Shown here: piece by piece, positions 7,960 through 16,481 of the stretch
How positions within the stretch are numbered: the stretch's first letter is position 1
Layout: every line of letters begins with the position of its first letter
Source of the DNA: Roseiarcus sp035606915
Lineage (GTDB): Bacteria > Pseudomonadota > Alphaproteobacteria > Rhizobiales > Beijerinckiaceae
DNA: 32,945 nucleotides
Direction: 5' to 3'
Assembly (NCBI GenBank): GCA_035606915.1
Contig: DATNDU010000160.1
Span: 1-32,945 of the forward strand
The notes under the pieces: generated by a model
What the model saw: only the letters and a program-made list of their open reading frames with translations
Databases searched by the model: none
Told to the model about the DNA's origin: nothing
Made by a program: the position numbers and the translations under genes

Positions 7960-9593
7960 CCTACGACTACATCATCGTCGGCGGCGGCTCGGCGGGCTCG
8001 GTGCTGGCGAGCCGGCTGAGCGAGGACCGCTCGGTCAAGGTGCTGCTGCTGGAGGCCGGCGGCAGCGCCGACGGCATGTTGTTCCGCATGCCGGCGGGCT
8101 TCGCCAAGATGACCAAGGGCGTGGCGAGCTGGGGCTGGAGCACTGTGCCGCAGCAACATCTCGGCGGCCGCGTCATCTGGTATACGCAGGCGAAGGTGAT
8201 CGGCGGCGGCTCCTCGATCAACGCCCAGCTTTACACTCGCGGCAACGCCAGGGATTACGACGCCTGGGTGAGCGAGGCCGGCTGCGCCGGCTGGAGCTAC
8301 AAAGACGTGCTGCCCTATTTCAAGCGCAGCGAGGACAACCAACGCCTGGTTGACGCCTATCACAGCTACGGCGGGCCGCTCGGCGTCTCCTATCCCGTCA
8401 ACCCGCCGCCGATCAGCTACGCCTTCCTGCGCGCCGCGCAGGAGGCGGGGATTCCGTTCAACTTCGATTTCAACGGCGCCGTGCAAGAGGGCATCGGCCA
8501 TTATCAGCTCTCGACCCGCAACGCCGAGCGCTCCTCGACGGCGAGCGGCTTCCTGAAGCCGGCGATGGGGCGGCCCAACCTGACCGTCCGGCTCGATACG
8601 CAGACGCTGAAGATCGACATCGAAGCCGGCCGCGCCGTCGGCGTGCAAGTCGCCGGCCCCTCGGGCCTGGAATCGCTGCGCGCCGAGCGCGAGGTCATCG
8701 TCTGCTGTGGCGCCATCGGTTCGCCGCGACTGTTGCAGCTCTCCGGCATTGGGCCGGCGGAAGCTCTGCGCAAAGCGGGCGTCGCCATCGTCCACGATCT
8801 CAACGGCGTCGGCGGCAATTTTCAGGACCACCTCGATCTCTACGCGATCTGCGAATGCACCGGCGATCACACTTACGATCGCGTCGCCCAGCCGCATCGC
8901 ACCCTATGGGCGGGCTTGCAATATCTGTTGTTCAAGACCGGGCCGGTGACCTCGACGTTGTTTGAGACCGGCGGCTTCTGGTATGCGGACCCACAGGCGC
9001 GCTCGCCCGACATCCAGTTCCATCTCGGCCTCGGCTCCGGCATCGAGGCGGGCGTGGCGCAGATGAAGAACCCCGGCGTGACGCTCAATTCCGCCTTCCT
9101 GCGGCCGCGCTCGCGCGGCACGGTGCGGCTCGCCAGCGCCGACCCGAAGGCGGCGCCGCTCCTCGATCCCAATTATTGGGCTGACCCCTACGACCGCGCC
9201 TGCGCCCTCAAGGGCCTGCGGCTGGCGCGTGAGATTTTACGCCAACCGGCGCTGAAGCCGTTCATCCTCGCCGAACGCTTGCCCGGCGACGGGGCGAGCA
9301 GCGACGAGGATCTGGCCCAATACGCCTATCGCTCCGCCAAGACCGACCACCACCCCGTCGGCACCTGCGCGATGGGGAGCGGACCGGACGCGGTGACCAC
9401 GCCGGACCTGCGGCTGCGCGGCATCGTGGGCCTGCGCGTCGTCGACGCCTCGGTGATGCCGTTCGTGCCGTCCAGCAACACCAATGCGCCGACGATCATG
9501 GTGGCGGAGAAAGCGGCCGACATGATCCTCGGCAGGCCGCCGCTGCCCGCCGCCGATCTCGGCCCGCGGCGTGACAAAGGCGCCGGCGCGTGA
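7956..9593 (+). CDS. GMC-family FAD-dependent oxidoreductase (choline/alcohol dehydrogenase type)
   Basis: This 545-residue protein is close to the choline/aliphatic alcohol dehydrogenase branch (BetA, AlkJ). The FAD site is YIIVGGGSAGSVLASRLSE with Glu33 in LLLEAGG. The GMC signature 1 region is GGGSSINAQLYTRG (about residues 88-101). Signature 2 is around CGAIGSPRLLQLSGIGP. The catalytic His466 is in DHHPVGTCAMG and Asn510 is in SNTNAPTIM. It starts at the ATG at 7956, overlapping the preceding GMC gene by four bases; these are two different GMC subfamilies, not a recent duplication. The substrate is unknown. BetA itself is less likely because the neighbours concern sugars and no betaine aldehyde dehydrogenase is present. 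Confidence 0.9.
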   Translation: MTYDYIIVGGGSAGSVLASRLSEDRSVKVLLLEAGGSADGMLFRMPAGFAKMTKGVASWGWSTVPQQHLGGRVIWYTQAKVIGGGSSINAQLYTRGNARDYDAWVSEAGCAGWSYKDVLPYFKRSEDNQRLVDAYHSYGGPLGVSYPVNPPPISYAFLRAAQEAGIPFNFDFNGAVQEGIGHYQLSTRNAERSSTASGFLKPAMGRPNLTVRLDTQTLKIDIEAGRAVGVQVAGPSGLESLRAEREVIVCCGAIGSPRLLQLSGIGPAEALRKAGVAIVHDLNGVGGNFQDHLDLYAICECTGDHTYDRVAQPHRTLWAGLQYLLFKTGPVTSTLFETGGFWYADPQARSPDIQFHLGLGSGIEAGVAQMKNPGVTLNSAFLRPRSRGTVRLASADPKAAPLLDPNYWADPYDRACALKGLRLAREILRQPALKPFILAERLPGDGASSDEDLAQYAYRSAKTDHHPVGTCAMGSGPDAVTTPDLRLRGIVGLRVVDASVMPFVPSSNTNAPTIMVAEKAADMILGRPPLPAADLGPRRDKGAGA

Positions 9594-9634
9594 GACAGGA
9601 AGCCGGTCTTTCCTCAGGGGCGAGGAGCTGAACC

Positions 9635-10897
9635 TTGGCTGCATCGGATGCGCCGCACGTCGCCGTGGTCGGCGCCGGCATCACCGGCATCACCACCGCC
9701 TATAATCTGGTCAAGCGCGGCGCGAAGGTGACGATCTTCGATCGCCATCCCTACGCGGCGATGGAGACCTCGTTCGCCAATGGCGCCCAACTCTCCGTCT
9801 GCAACGCCGAGGTGTGGAACTCCTGGGCGACGGTCTGGAAGGGCGTCAAGTGGATGACGACGCCAGGCGCGCCGCTGCTCGTCAATCCGAAGCCGACCTG
9901 GCACAAGATCTCCTGGATGCTGTCGTTCATCGGCGCCATCCCGCGCTACGAGGAGAACACGGTGACGACCGTGCGCCTCGCCTTGGAGGCGCGGGCGCGG
10001 CTGGCCGAGATCGCCGCGGCCGAGAACATCGACTTCGACCGCGAGGACTGCGGCATCCTGCACTTCTACGAGAAGAAGCACGATTTCGAGGCGGCGGCCG
10101 AGGCCTCCAAGCTGCTCGCCAAGGGCGGCCTCGAACGCCGCGCGGTGACGCCGCAGGAGATGAAGACGCTGGAGCCGGCACTGAAGGGAACCTATTACGG
10201 CGGCTATTTCACGCCGAGCGATTCGACCGGCGACATCCATAAATTCACGCTTGGCCTCGCCCGCGCCTGCGAGCGGCTCGGCGTCGAGATGCGGCTCTCC
10301 GACGAGGTGCTGTCGGTGACGGCGAGCGAGAACGGCGTCACCGTCATCAGCCAGTCGACCGAGCCGAGCCTGGAAAAGATCGCGCCGCCGACCGAGGTGC
10401 ATCTGTTCGACCGCATCGTCGTCTGCGGCGGCGTGATGTCGCGGGGGCTGGCGCGCATGCTCGGCGACCGCGTCAACATCTATCCCGTCAAGGGCTATTC
10501 CATCACCATCGCTTTGCCGGAGGCGAGCGAGCCGCTCGCCCCTTGGGTGAGCCTGCTCGACGAATCCTCCAAGATCGTCAGCGCCCGGCTCGGCCACAGC
10601 CGGCTGCGCATCGCCGGCACAGCGGAGTTCAACGGCTACAACCGCGACATCCGCGCCGAGCGCATCGACCCGCTCATCAACTGGTGCCGCGCGCATTTCC
10701 CCGGCATCAGCACGCGCCAGTCGGTGCCGTGGACGGGGCTTCGCCCGATGATGCCCAACATGCTGCCGCGCGTCGGGCGCGGCAACAACCCGCGCGTGTT
10801 CTACAACACCGGCCACGGCCATCTCGGCTGGACGCTCGCCGCCGCGACCGCCGACGCCATCGGCGCGCTGGTGATGGCGCGCGGCAACGTCGGCTGA
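9635..10897 (+). CDS. DadA-like FAD-dependent D-amino-acid dehydrogenase/amine oxidase
   Basis: This 420-residue protein belongs to the DAO superfamily. The FAD-binding motif is VAVVGAGITGITTAYNLVKRG (GxGxxG at 13-18) with an acidic end of strand two (IFDRHPYAAMETSFANGAQ), as in DadA. The C-terminus has the usual GLRPMMPNMLPRVGR and NTGHGHLGWTLAAATAD segments that close the FAD pocket. The start is a TTG at 9635 behind a GGCGAGGAG ribosome site about eight bases away. It lies 41 bases after the second GMC gene in the same direction and is probably the last gene of the operon. The true substrate could be a D-amino acid, an N-alkyl amine or an amino sugar derivative. Confidence 0.86.
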   Translation: MAASDAPHVAVVGAGITGITTAYNLVKRGAKVTIFDRHPYAAMETSFANGAQLSVCNAEVWNSWATVWKGVKWMTTPGAPLLVNPKPTWHKISWMLSFIGAIPRYEENTVTTVRLALEARARLAEIAAAENIDFDREDCGILHFYEKKHDFEAAAEASKLLAKGGLERRAVTPQEMKTLEPALKGTYYGGYFTPSDSTGDIHKFTLGLARACERLGVEMRLSDEVLSVTASENGVTVISQSTEPSLEKIAPPTEVHLFDRIVVCGGVMSRGLARMLGDRVNIYPVKGYSITIALPEASEPLAPWVSLLDESSKIVSARLGHSRLRIAGTAEFNGYNRDIRAERIDPLINWCRAHFPGISTRQSVPWTGLRPMMPNMLPRVGRGNNPRVFYNTGHGHLGWTLAAATADAIGALVMARGNVG

Positions 10898-10914
10898 GCC
10901 TCCGGGGGCGTCGT

Positions 10915-10943
10915 CTAGCGCCGACCTGACGGGAGGGCGCTAG
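10915..10943. terminator. Bidirectional terminator-like hairpin between convergent genes
   Basis: An 8-bp perfect inverted repeat (CTAGCGCC at 10915-10922 against GGCGCTAG at 10936-10943) with a 13-base loop lies in the 42-base convergent gap. The right arm overlaps the minus-strand M23 gene's stop codon. There is no T tract, so it could also be a processing or mRNA-end element. Confidence 0.35.
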
Positions 10944-12706
10944 CGTTGCGCCGCGGCGAGCGCGGCGTCGATCTCGGCCTTGGCGGCGGCGAAGGCGGCG
11001 AGCCTAGCCGGATCGGGCGGCGGTCGCGGGGCGGTCGGCGGCACGGGGATAGACGCGCCGGGGAACGCCGGCCGGCTCGCCGAGGCGAGGATGCGGCCCT
11101 GTACTTCTTTGCCCAGATGCGGCAGCGGATCGTTGGGCACGCCGTTGACGCGGTACTCGAAATGCAGATGCGGGCCAGTCGAGAGGCCGGAATTGCCGGA
11201 AAGCGCCACCACGTCGCCCTGCCTTTCTTTCTGCCCGACTTCGACGAGGATCTTTGACAGGTGGTTGTAAGTGGTCTCGAACCCCGCGTGTTTGAGCACG
11301 ACGCGCTCGCCATAGCCGCGCGCCGGGCCGGCGCTCTCGACGACCCCGTCGGCGGCGGCGCGCACGAGGCTGCCGACGGCTGCGCCGAAATCGATGCCGG
11401 CGTGCAGCCGCGTGATGTGCAGGATCGGATGGAAGCGCATGCCGAACAGCGAGGTGATCCGCGCGCCGCGGATCGGCGGCAACAGCCCGCCGATGGCGGT
11501 GGCGCCGGTGTCTAGCGGCGGCTTCGCGTCGCCCGGCCGCTGGCGCTCCGGCGGCAGCGGCGCGCCGCTCTCGGCCGGCGCGGCCTCCTCTTTGAGGAAA
11601 CAGCCGAAGCCGTCGTCGCTGAGTTCGAAGGCGTAGCAATCGGCCGTCGCCGGGCCGCTGAGCCCGGCATAGACGATGCGACTCGCCGCCTCGCCCTTGA
11701 CGCGCGGGCTCGCCGTATAGAGCAGCCGCAACGTCTCGCCGCCGGAAAGCCCGGCGTTGAGATCGACGAGGCCGCCCAACAGATGCACGGCCTCGCGGAT
11801 CACCGGCTCCGGGACGGCGCTGCGCAGGCCGGCGCTATAGACTCCATCGGCAAGCGTGAAATGCGCCCCGGCCGGCGGATGGTCGGCTTCGTCGAGCAGC
11901 CCCTGCGGAATCGTCGGCTGCGCGCCCTCGCCATAGAGGCCGTTTTCCGCCACGGCGACGGTCCCGACATATTCGCGGTCCTCGAATATGGCGAGTTGCA
12001 TGACGCGATAGACGCCGGAGGCGTCGAGCGCTCCGACCGCCAGCGCCACCGCGCCGGCGGGCAGCGATTGCACATTGTAGAGCCGCTTCGACGCCGCCTC
12101 GGCCTCGGCGGCGCTCGTCTCCTCGTAACCGCTCTCGATCAGCAGTTGCGAGATTTTCTGCGGTGCGAGCGGCCTGAGGATCGCCTCTTTGAGTTGCGGG
12201 CGGCCGTTGTCGCCGCCGGCGACCGCTTCGAGCTGCTGGCTGTTGGCGCCGGTCAGCGGCGCGGCGACGGAGACCTGCGGCGTCAGGTCGCCGCCGTCGT
12301 CGTCATCGCCTTCGCCGGTGTTGGTGGCGAGCTCGGCGCTGAGCGCGCCGGCCTCCAGGCCGTTGCCGGTGAACTTGCCGAGATAGCCGCCCCCTGCCGG
12401 CGTCAGCGGCTCGCTGATATAGAAAGCATCGCTCGCCGATTTTGGCGCGTCCACCGTCAGCCGCGCCGGGACGGCGAGCGACAGCGGCTGCGGCGCTTTC
12501 AGCACGGCGCGGCGCACCAGCGCCGGATCGCCCGGCAGATCGATGATGGTCGAGATGTGCGCCGGCGTCGCGGGTTGCGGCGCCGGCGAGACCGGGATCG
12601 GCGGCAGCGACGTGTGCGGGGACGGGCGCCACAGACGCCAAGCCAGCCAACCGAACGCCAGCGCCAGCGCCAACGCGCCGGCCGCGACGGCGAGGCGGCG
12701 GTTCAT
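10940..12706 (-). CDS. Membrane-anchored M23 family metallopeptidase (LytM/NlpD-like)
   Basis: The protein is 588 residues if started at the ATG at 12706; an in-frame GTG at 12724 would add six residues, and neither has a strong ribosome site. An N-terminal span (LAVAAGALALALAFGWLAWRLW) is followed by a Pro-rich linker and a long middle region. The C-terminal M23 domain has the zinc ligands intact: HAGID (His435, Asp439) and HLHFE (His513, His515). An active zinc endopeptidase is therefore expected, cutting peptidoglycan cross-bridges in the periplasm. The middle part (SLPAGAVALAVGAL...) resembles the oligomerisation/OB region of larger M23 proteins. It is convergent with the DadA-like gene and divergent from the secreted-protein gene at 12987. 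Confidence 0.88.
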   Translation of the reverse strand: MNRRLAVAAGALALALAFGWLAWRLWRPSPHTSLPPIPVSPAPQPATPAHISTIIDLPGDPALVRRAVLKAPQPLSLAVPARLTVDAPKSASDAFYISEPLTPAGGGYLGKFTGNGLEAGALSAELATNTGEGDDDDGGDLTPQVSVAAPLTGANSQQLEAVAGGDNGRPQLKEAILRPLAPQKISQLLIESGYEETSAAEAEAASKRLYNVQSLPAGAVALAVGALDASGVYRVMQLAIFEDREYVGTVAVAENGLYGEGAQPTIPQGLLDEADHPPAGAHFTLADGVYSAGLRSAVPEPVIREAVHLLGGLVDLNAGLSGGETLRLLYTASPRVKGEAASRIVYAGLSGPATADCYAFELSDDGFGCFLKEEAAPAESGAPLPPERQRPGDAKPPLDTGATAIGGLLPPIRGARITSLFGMRFHPILHITRLHAGIDFGAAVGSLVRAAADGVVESAGPARGYGERVVLKHAGFETTYNHLSKILVEVGQKERQGDVVALSGNSGLSTGPHLHFEYRVNGVPNDPLPHLGKEVQGRILASASRPAFPGASIPVPPTAPRPPPDPARLAAFAAAKAEIDAALAAAQR

Positions 12707-12986
12707 CGCCCGCTCAAGGCGCACGACCGCCCGTTGCGGGTTGATGACCGCCGGTCGACGTCTCGCGCCCGCTCAGAAACGCCCCCGCTCCATCGCGCTC
12801 GCTCCCGATGCGTCTCAGACGCCGCGATAGTGAGGGCAAAATCGGCGCCGGTAAAGTGCTCGACAAATAATGCGGCGTCTGTAAACATCGCCGCGCTCTC
12901 CCGATTGCAACCGGGCGCCAAGCATTCCGTAAACCGGCAAAGAGCAGCCGCTCGCTCTGCCTTCGTTCCAGATCCCAGGGTGCGAC
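12707..12986. other. Divergent intergenic region, 280 bases
   Basis: This gap separates the minus-strand M23 gene from the plus-strand secreted-protein gene and must hold promoters for both. A weak plus-strand pair TCGACA (12860-12865) and TAAACA (12882-12887), 16 bases apart, is the best I can find. No RNA gene, repeat or conserved ORF is visible. Confidence 0.3.
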
Positions 12987-13700
12987 ATGAACGCCGTAAT
13001 TCGCAGCATTGTCCTTTTCGCTGTTGTGGGCCACGTCGGGCTTTCCGTCGTCGACGCCTTCGCCAGCGAGGTTGCCTCCGGGGCGATCGACGCAAGGCCG
13101 ACAGCGGATATCCCGCGCGCCGACCTCGGCCTGATGCAACTCGCGCAGTCGACGGGCGGCAACGGCGACGGCGGCGGCGCCGCCGCCGGCGCCTCCGGCG
13201 GCGGCCATGGCGGTACGCCCTTCACCAACCCCTATGGCGCGGGGGCGACGGCGGCGTCCGGCTCCTGCTCGACGGGATTGGTGCTCAGCGATCCCGACGC
13301 CTTCCGCAGTCCGCTCGCCGGGCTGGAGGCGATCAGCAAACAGACGCAGACCTACATTGAGCAATGCGCCTGCCAGACCCAGGGCTGCATCGCCGACGCG
13401 CTCGATGTCTACGCCAACGCCATCGCCAAAGTGACGCCGCGCCTGCCGCGCGCCGCTCGCCGCGCCTTGCGCGATCTGCCCGCCGCCGTCCACGCCGCCG
13501 CTCGCCGCGCGCGCACAGCCCCGACAGTGCGCGCGGCGGTCGCGGTGCTGCACGAAGCCGTCGCCACTGTCCACAAGACGATCGCGCTGATGCGCGCCGC
13601 CGACCCCGACGCCAAGCGTCTCGCCACCCGCGGCGGCGATCTCGTCGCCCGCACGCTCGACACCGCGGCGACGTCGCTGGAGCGCGCGGACACTTTGTGA
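12987..13700 (+). CDS. Unrecognised secreted protein, Gly-rich then Ala/Arg-rich helical
   Basis: I do not recognise a family for this 237-residue protein. It begins with a signal peptide (MNAVIRSIVLFAVVGHVGLSVVDAFAS). A Gly/Ser/Ala-rich low-complexity linker follows (about residues 55-78), then a segment with four cysteines (SCS, CACQTQGC, about residues 92-132). A long Ala/Arg-rich helical C-terminal half looks like an amphipathic bundle. The Cys cluster suggests disulfides in the periplasm. It sits 46 bases before the caspase-like gene in the same direction, so the two may be cotranscribed. The start ATG at 12987 is set by the signal peptide. Confidence 0.6.
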   Translation: MNAVIRSIVLFAVVGHVGLSVVDAFASEVASGAIDARPTADIPRADLGLMQLAQSTGGNGDGGGAAAGASGGGHGGTPFTNPYGAGATAASGSCSTGLVLSDPDAFRSPLAGLEAISKQTQTYIEQCACQTQGCIADALDVYANAIAKVTPRLPRAARRALRDLPAAVHAAARRARTAPTVRAAVAVLHEAVATVHKTIALMRAADPDAKRLATRGGDLVARTLDTAATSLERADTL

Positions 13701-13746
13701 TCGCGCCGATCTCGTATTTGCGCCGGCGCTGGGCTAGCTTGCGCAC

Positions 13747-15696
13747 ATGAGGCTGGTGGCGAAACTCTGCGGCGCGCTGGCCGTCGCAGCGCTCGCATGG
13801 ATCGCCGCGACTGCCGGCGCCCTTGCGCAAGGGGCGCGGGTCGCGTTGGTGATCGGCGAGGGCGCCTATCAATCCGCTCCGGCGCTCGCCAATCCCCCCA
13901 ACGACGCCCACGACATCGCCCAGGCGCTGCGCACGCTCGGCTTCGACGTGATGTTGCGCGTCGATGTCGATCAGGCTGAAATGACCCGCGCCATCGCCGA
14001 ATTCGGCGCCCGCGCCGAGCACGCCGACCTCGCGTTATTTTATTACGGCGGCCACGGGCTCCAGCTTCAGGAACACAATTACCTCGCCCCGATCGACACC
14101 GTGCTGCGCAGCGCCGCCGACATCGGCAAACACACGGTGGCGCTCGACAGCGTGATCTCGGCGATGGCCAAGAGCTCGGGACGGCGGCTCGTCTTCCTCG
14201 ACGCCTGCCGCGAGAATCCGCTGAAGCGCGGCGACACGATTCCCGTTCCCGCCGGCCTGGCGCGCGTCGGCCAGGCCGCCGATTTCATGATCGCCTTCGC
14301 CACCCAGCCCGACGCCGTCGCCTTCGACGGAGCCGGGCGCAACAGTCCGTTCGCGCAAGCCTTGCTCGCGCATCTGACCACGGCCGGCGTCGACCTCTCC
14401 AACACCATGATCGCGGTGCGGCGCGACGTCATCGCGGCGACCGGCGGCGAACAGGTGCCGTGGGAGAATTCCTCGCTCACCAAACAGATCTATCTCGCCG
14501 GCGGGGGCGCGCCCGACGCCAGCCCCGAGGCGGCGCTGTGGCGGCTCGCGGCGCCGGGCCGCGACGCCGATCTCTTGCAAATCTATCTGCAACGCTACCC
14601 CGCGGGGCCGCACGCCGCCGATGTGCGCACGCTGCTGCGGACGGCGGCGACCGCCGCGCCGAAGCCGAGGGGCCGCTCGGCGGAGGAGGAAATCTGGCGC
14701 CTGGCGCTAAGCTCGCGCGAGCCGGCGCTGGTCGAGCTCTACCGTGTCCGTTTTCCCGAGGGCGCGCACGCCCGCGACGCCGACGACTTGGCCGAGAAGC
14801 TGGCGGAGGCGCAGTCGACGGCGAAAGACCCCGGCGTGCTCTGCGACCGGCTCGCCACCCACCCCAACGACGCCACCGCCAGCGCCCCGGGCGTCGATCT
14901 GGCGACGCTCAAGGTCAACGCGCCGACGGCGATCGACGCCTGCGAGAAGGCGCTGGCGGCGAGCCCGGGCTCCGCGCATTATGAGGCGCTGCTGGCGCGC
15001 GCGCATTTCGCCGCCGACCAGTTCGAGCAGGCGGTCAAGCTTTACCGCGCCGCCGCCGAGGCCGGCGACGCGCGCGCGCTGGTGAGCCTGGGCCGGCTAG
15101 AGGAGACCGGCGACCACGCGCCGAAGGACATCGCCGGCGCCTACCGGCTCTATGAGAAGGCCGCCGAGCGCGGCAGCCCCGACGGGGCGATCAATGTCGC
15201 GGTGGCGCTGACGGAGGGCAAGGTGATGCCGAAGGATCTGGCGCGCGCCTATGGGCTGCTGAAACGGGCGGCCGACGCGGGCTCGGCGATCGCCGCCTTC
15301 GATCTCGGAAAGTTCGCCGACGACGGCCTCGGCGGCAAGGCCGCCGACGCGCTTACGCTGTATCGCCGCGCCGCCGCGCTCGGCGAGCCCAACGGCTACC
15401 GCGCCGCCGCGGTGTTGCTCGACGAAGGCCGGCACACGCCGAAGAACCCGCAGGAGGCGGCCGCCGAACTGTTGCGCGCCGTCGCCGCCGATTCAGGCTT
15501 GGCGATCAACGAGCTGAGCGGGGCGACGCAGAGCTGGACGCCGGCGACGGTCGCCGCCGTGCAGAAGCGGCTGAAGACGGCCGGCTATTACGCCGGCGCG
15601 ATCGATGGCCGCAGCGGCCCGGCGCTGGCGTCGGCGCTGAAGCGCTGGCGCCTGCTCGGCGATCCCCGCGGCCTTAGCGCTCACTCCGCCAGATGA
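13747..15696 (+). CDS. Secreted caspase-like (C14) protein with Sel1 repeats and peptidoglycan-binding-like tail
   Basis: This 649-residue protein has a signal peptide ending near ALAQG (residues 26-29). A caspase-fold domain (about 30-235) follows, with the catalytic dyad in place: His103 in YYGGHGLQ and Cys154 in FLDACREN. A disordered and helical region follows, then three or four Sel1/TPR repeats (about 440-590; repeats such as AYRLYEKAAERGSPDGAIN and AYGLLKRAADAGSAIAAF). The end (about 595-640) resembles a peptidoglycan-binding domain (VAAVQKRLKTAGYYAGAIDG). The caspase residues are those of an active metacaspase-like peptidase, predicted to act in the periplasm. Its 3' end overlaps the OmpA-like gene on the other strand by 16 bases. 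Similar C14 plus Sel1 proteins are common in Hyphomicrobiales; a T6SS role is inference from location. Confidence 0.87.
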   Translation: MRLVAKLCGALAVAALAWIAATAGALAQGARVALVIGEGAYQSAPALANPPNDAHDIAQALRTLGFDVMLRVDVDQAEMTRAIAEFGARAEHADLALFYYGGHGLQLQEHNYLAPIDTVLRSAADIGKHTVALDSVISAMAKSSGRRLVFLDACRENPLKRGDTIPVPAGLARVGQAADFMIAFATQPDAVAFDGAGRNSPFAQALLAHLTTAGVDLSNTMIAVRRDVIAATGGEQVPWENSSLTKQIYLAGGGAPDASPEAALWRLAAPGRDADLLQIYLQRYPAGPHAADVRTLLRTAATAAPKPRGRSAEEEIWRLALSSREPALVELYRVRFPEGAHARDADDLAEKLAEAQSTAKDPGVLCDRLATHPNDATASAPGVDLATLKVNAPTAIDACEKALAASPGSAHYEALLARAHFAADQFEQAVKLYRAAAEAGDARALVSLGRLEETGDHAPKDIAGAYRLYEKAAERGSPDGAINVAVALTEGKVMPKDLARAYGLLKRAADAGSAIAAFDLGKFADDGLGGKAADALTLYRRAAALGEPNGYRAAAVLLDEGRHTPKNPQEAAAELLRAVAADSGLAINELSGATQSWTPATVAAVQKRLKTAGYYAGAIDGRSGPALASALKRWRLLGDPRGLSAHSAR

Positions 15697-16208
15697 GCCT
15701 CGACGCGGCGGTTGGCGGGGTCGAAGGGGTCCGGCACGCGCGGCTTGTCGGGGCCGAAGCCTTTGGGCGCCAGAGTCCTGCGATCAGCGCCTTTATTGGC
15801 GAGATAATTGACGACCGCCTCGGCGCGGCGCTCCGAGAGGTTCTTGTTGTAGACCTCGGTCCCGGTGGCGTCGGTGAAGCCGTCGATGGCGAGCTTCTCG
15901 CCCTTGAGGCCATCGCGCACCCGCGGGTCGCGCAGCGCCGCGGCGAACTGGTCGAGATTGGCCTTGGCGGCGGCGGTCAGGTGGTCGGAATCGAACTCGA
16001 AATTGACCAGCAGGTCGAATTTCTTCGGCTGCGCCTCGGCCTCCGCCGCCGGGTCCTGGAGATGCAGGCCGCGGGTGGCGCCCAATTTGTGCGCCTTCGA
16101 TTGCAGCAGGAAATTGACGACTTTGTCGGTATTATAGGCGGGATCGGCGAAGGCCGGCATAGCCAGCGACAATGCGAGGCCCGCCGTCATCAGGAATGAA
16201 GCGCGCAT
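15681..16208 (-). CDS. Small OmpA-domain outer-membrane/peptidoglycan-associated protein
   Basis: This 175-residue protein has a signal peptide (MRASFLMTAGLALSLAMPAFA) followed by an OmpA C-terminal peptidoglycan-binding domain: FEFDSDHLTAAAKANLDQFA, IDGFTDATGTEVYNKNLSERRA and ANRRVEAHL. The Asp and Arg that hold diaminopimelate (TDATG, LSERRAEAV) are present. The start at 16208 is decided by a GGGAGAG ribosome site six bases upstream and by the signal peptide; the frame stays open further upstream but has no such site. It has neither a beta-barrel nor a clear lipobox Cys. It may tie the envelope to the neighbouring secretion apparatus, but it is also a common stand-alone type. Confidence 0.88.
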   Translation of the reverse strand: MRASFLMTAGLALSLAMPAFADPAYNTDKVVNFLLQSKAHKLGATRGLHLQDPAAEAEAQPKKFDLLVNFEFDSDHLTAAAKANLDQFAAALRDPRVRDGLKGEKLAIDGFTDATGTEVYNKNLSERRAEAVVNYLANKGADRRTLAPKGFGPDKPRVPDPFDPANRRVEAHLAE

Positions 16209-16481
16209 GGTTACTCTCCCTACGCCGGCCTGGCGCTTTGGCGCCTGCTGGCTCGTTTTCATCCGTTTGTTGCGAAGCCTCGCCGGGATGGCGATTTCGC
16301 CTTCCGCCCAGGCGGGCGTTCGATGGGGTCTTACGGTCTGCATCTTATCTCAGGCCAAGGGCGAATTGAATTTCTTTCGCGCTATACTGGTGACGGCGAC
16401 CGCCGGCTGAGGTTAGGCTCGCGGGGCGCCCCGCTGTAGGCGCGAAGAGATAAGAAGCGCGAGCAGGAAAGTGGCGCGGAC
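16209..16481. other. Divergent intergenic region between ompA-like and kinase genes, 273 bases
   Basis: It should hold promoters for both flanking genes. On the plus strand a good -10-like TATACT lies at 16383-16388, but no well-spaced -35 is visible (TTGAAT at 16366 is only 11 bases away). A small hairpin CGCCC-AGGC-GGGCG lies at 16305-16318. I see no coding potential I would defend. Confidence 0.3.

Noticed and set aside
16209..16343. 45-residue N-terminal extension of the OmpA-like protein
   Set aside because: The ATG at 16208 has a GGGAGAG site six bases upstream and opens a proper signal peptide; the extension would bury it.
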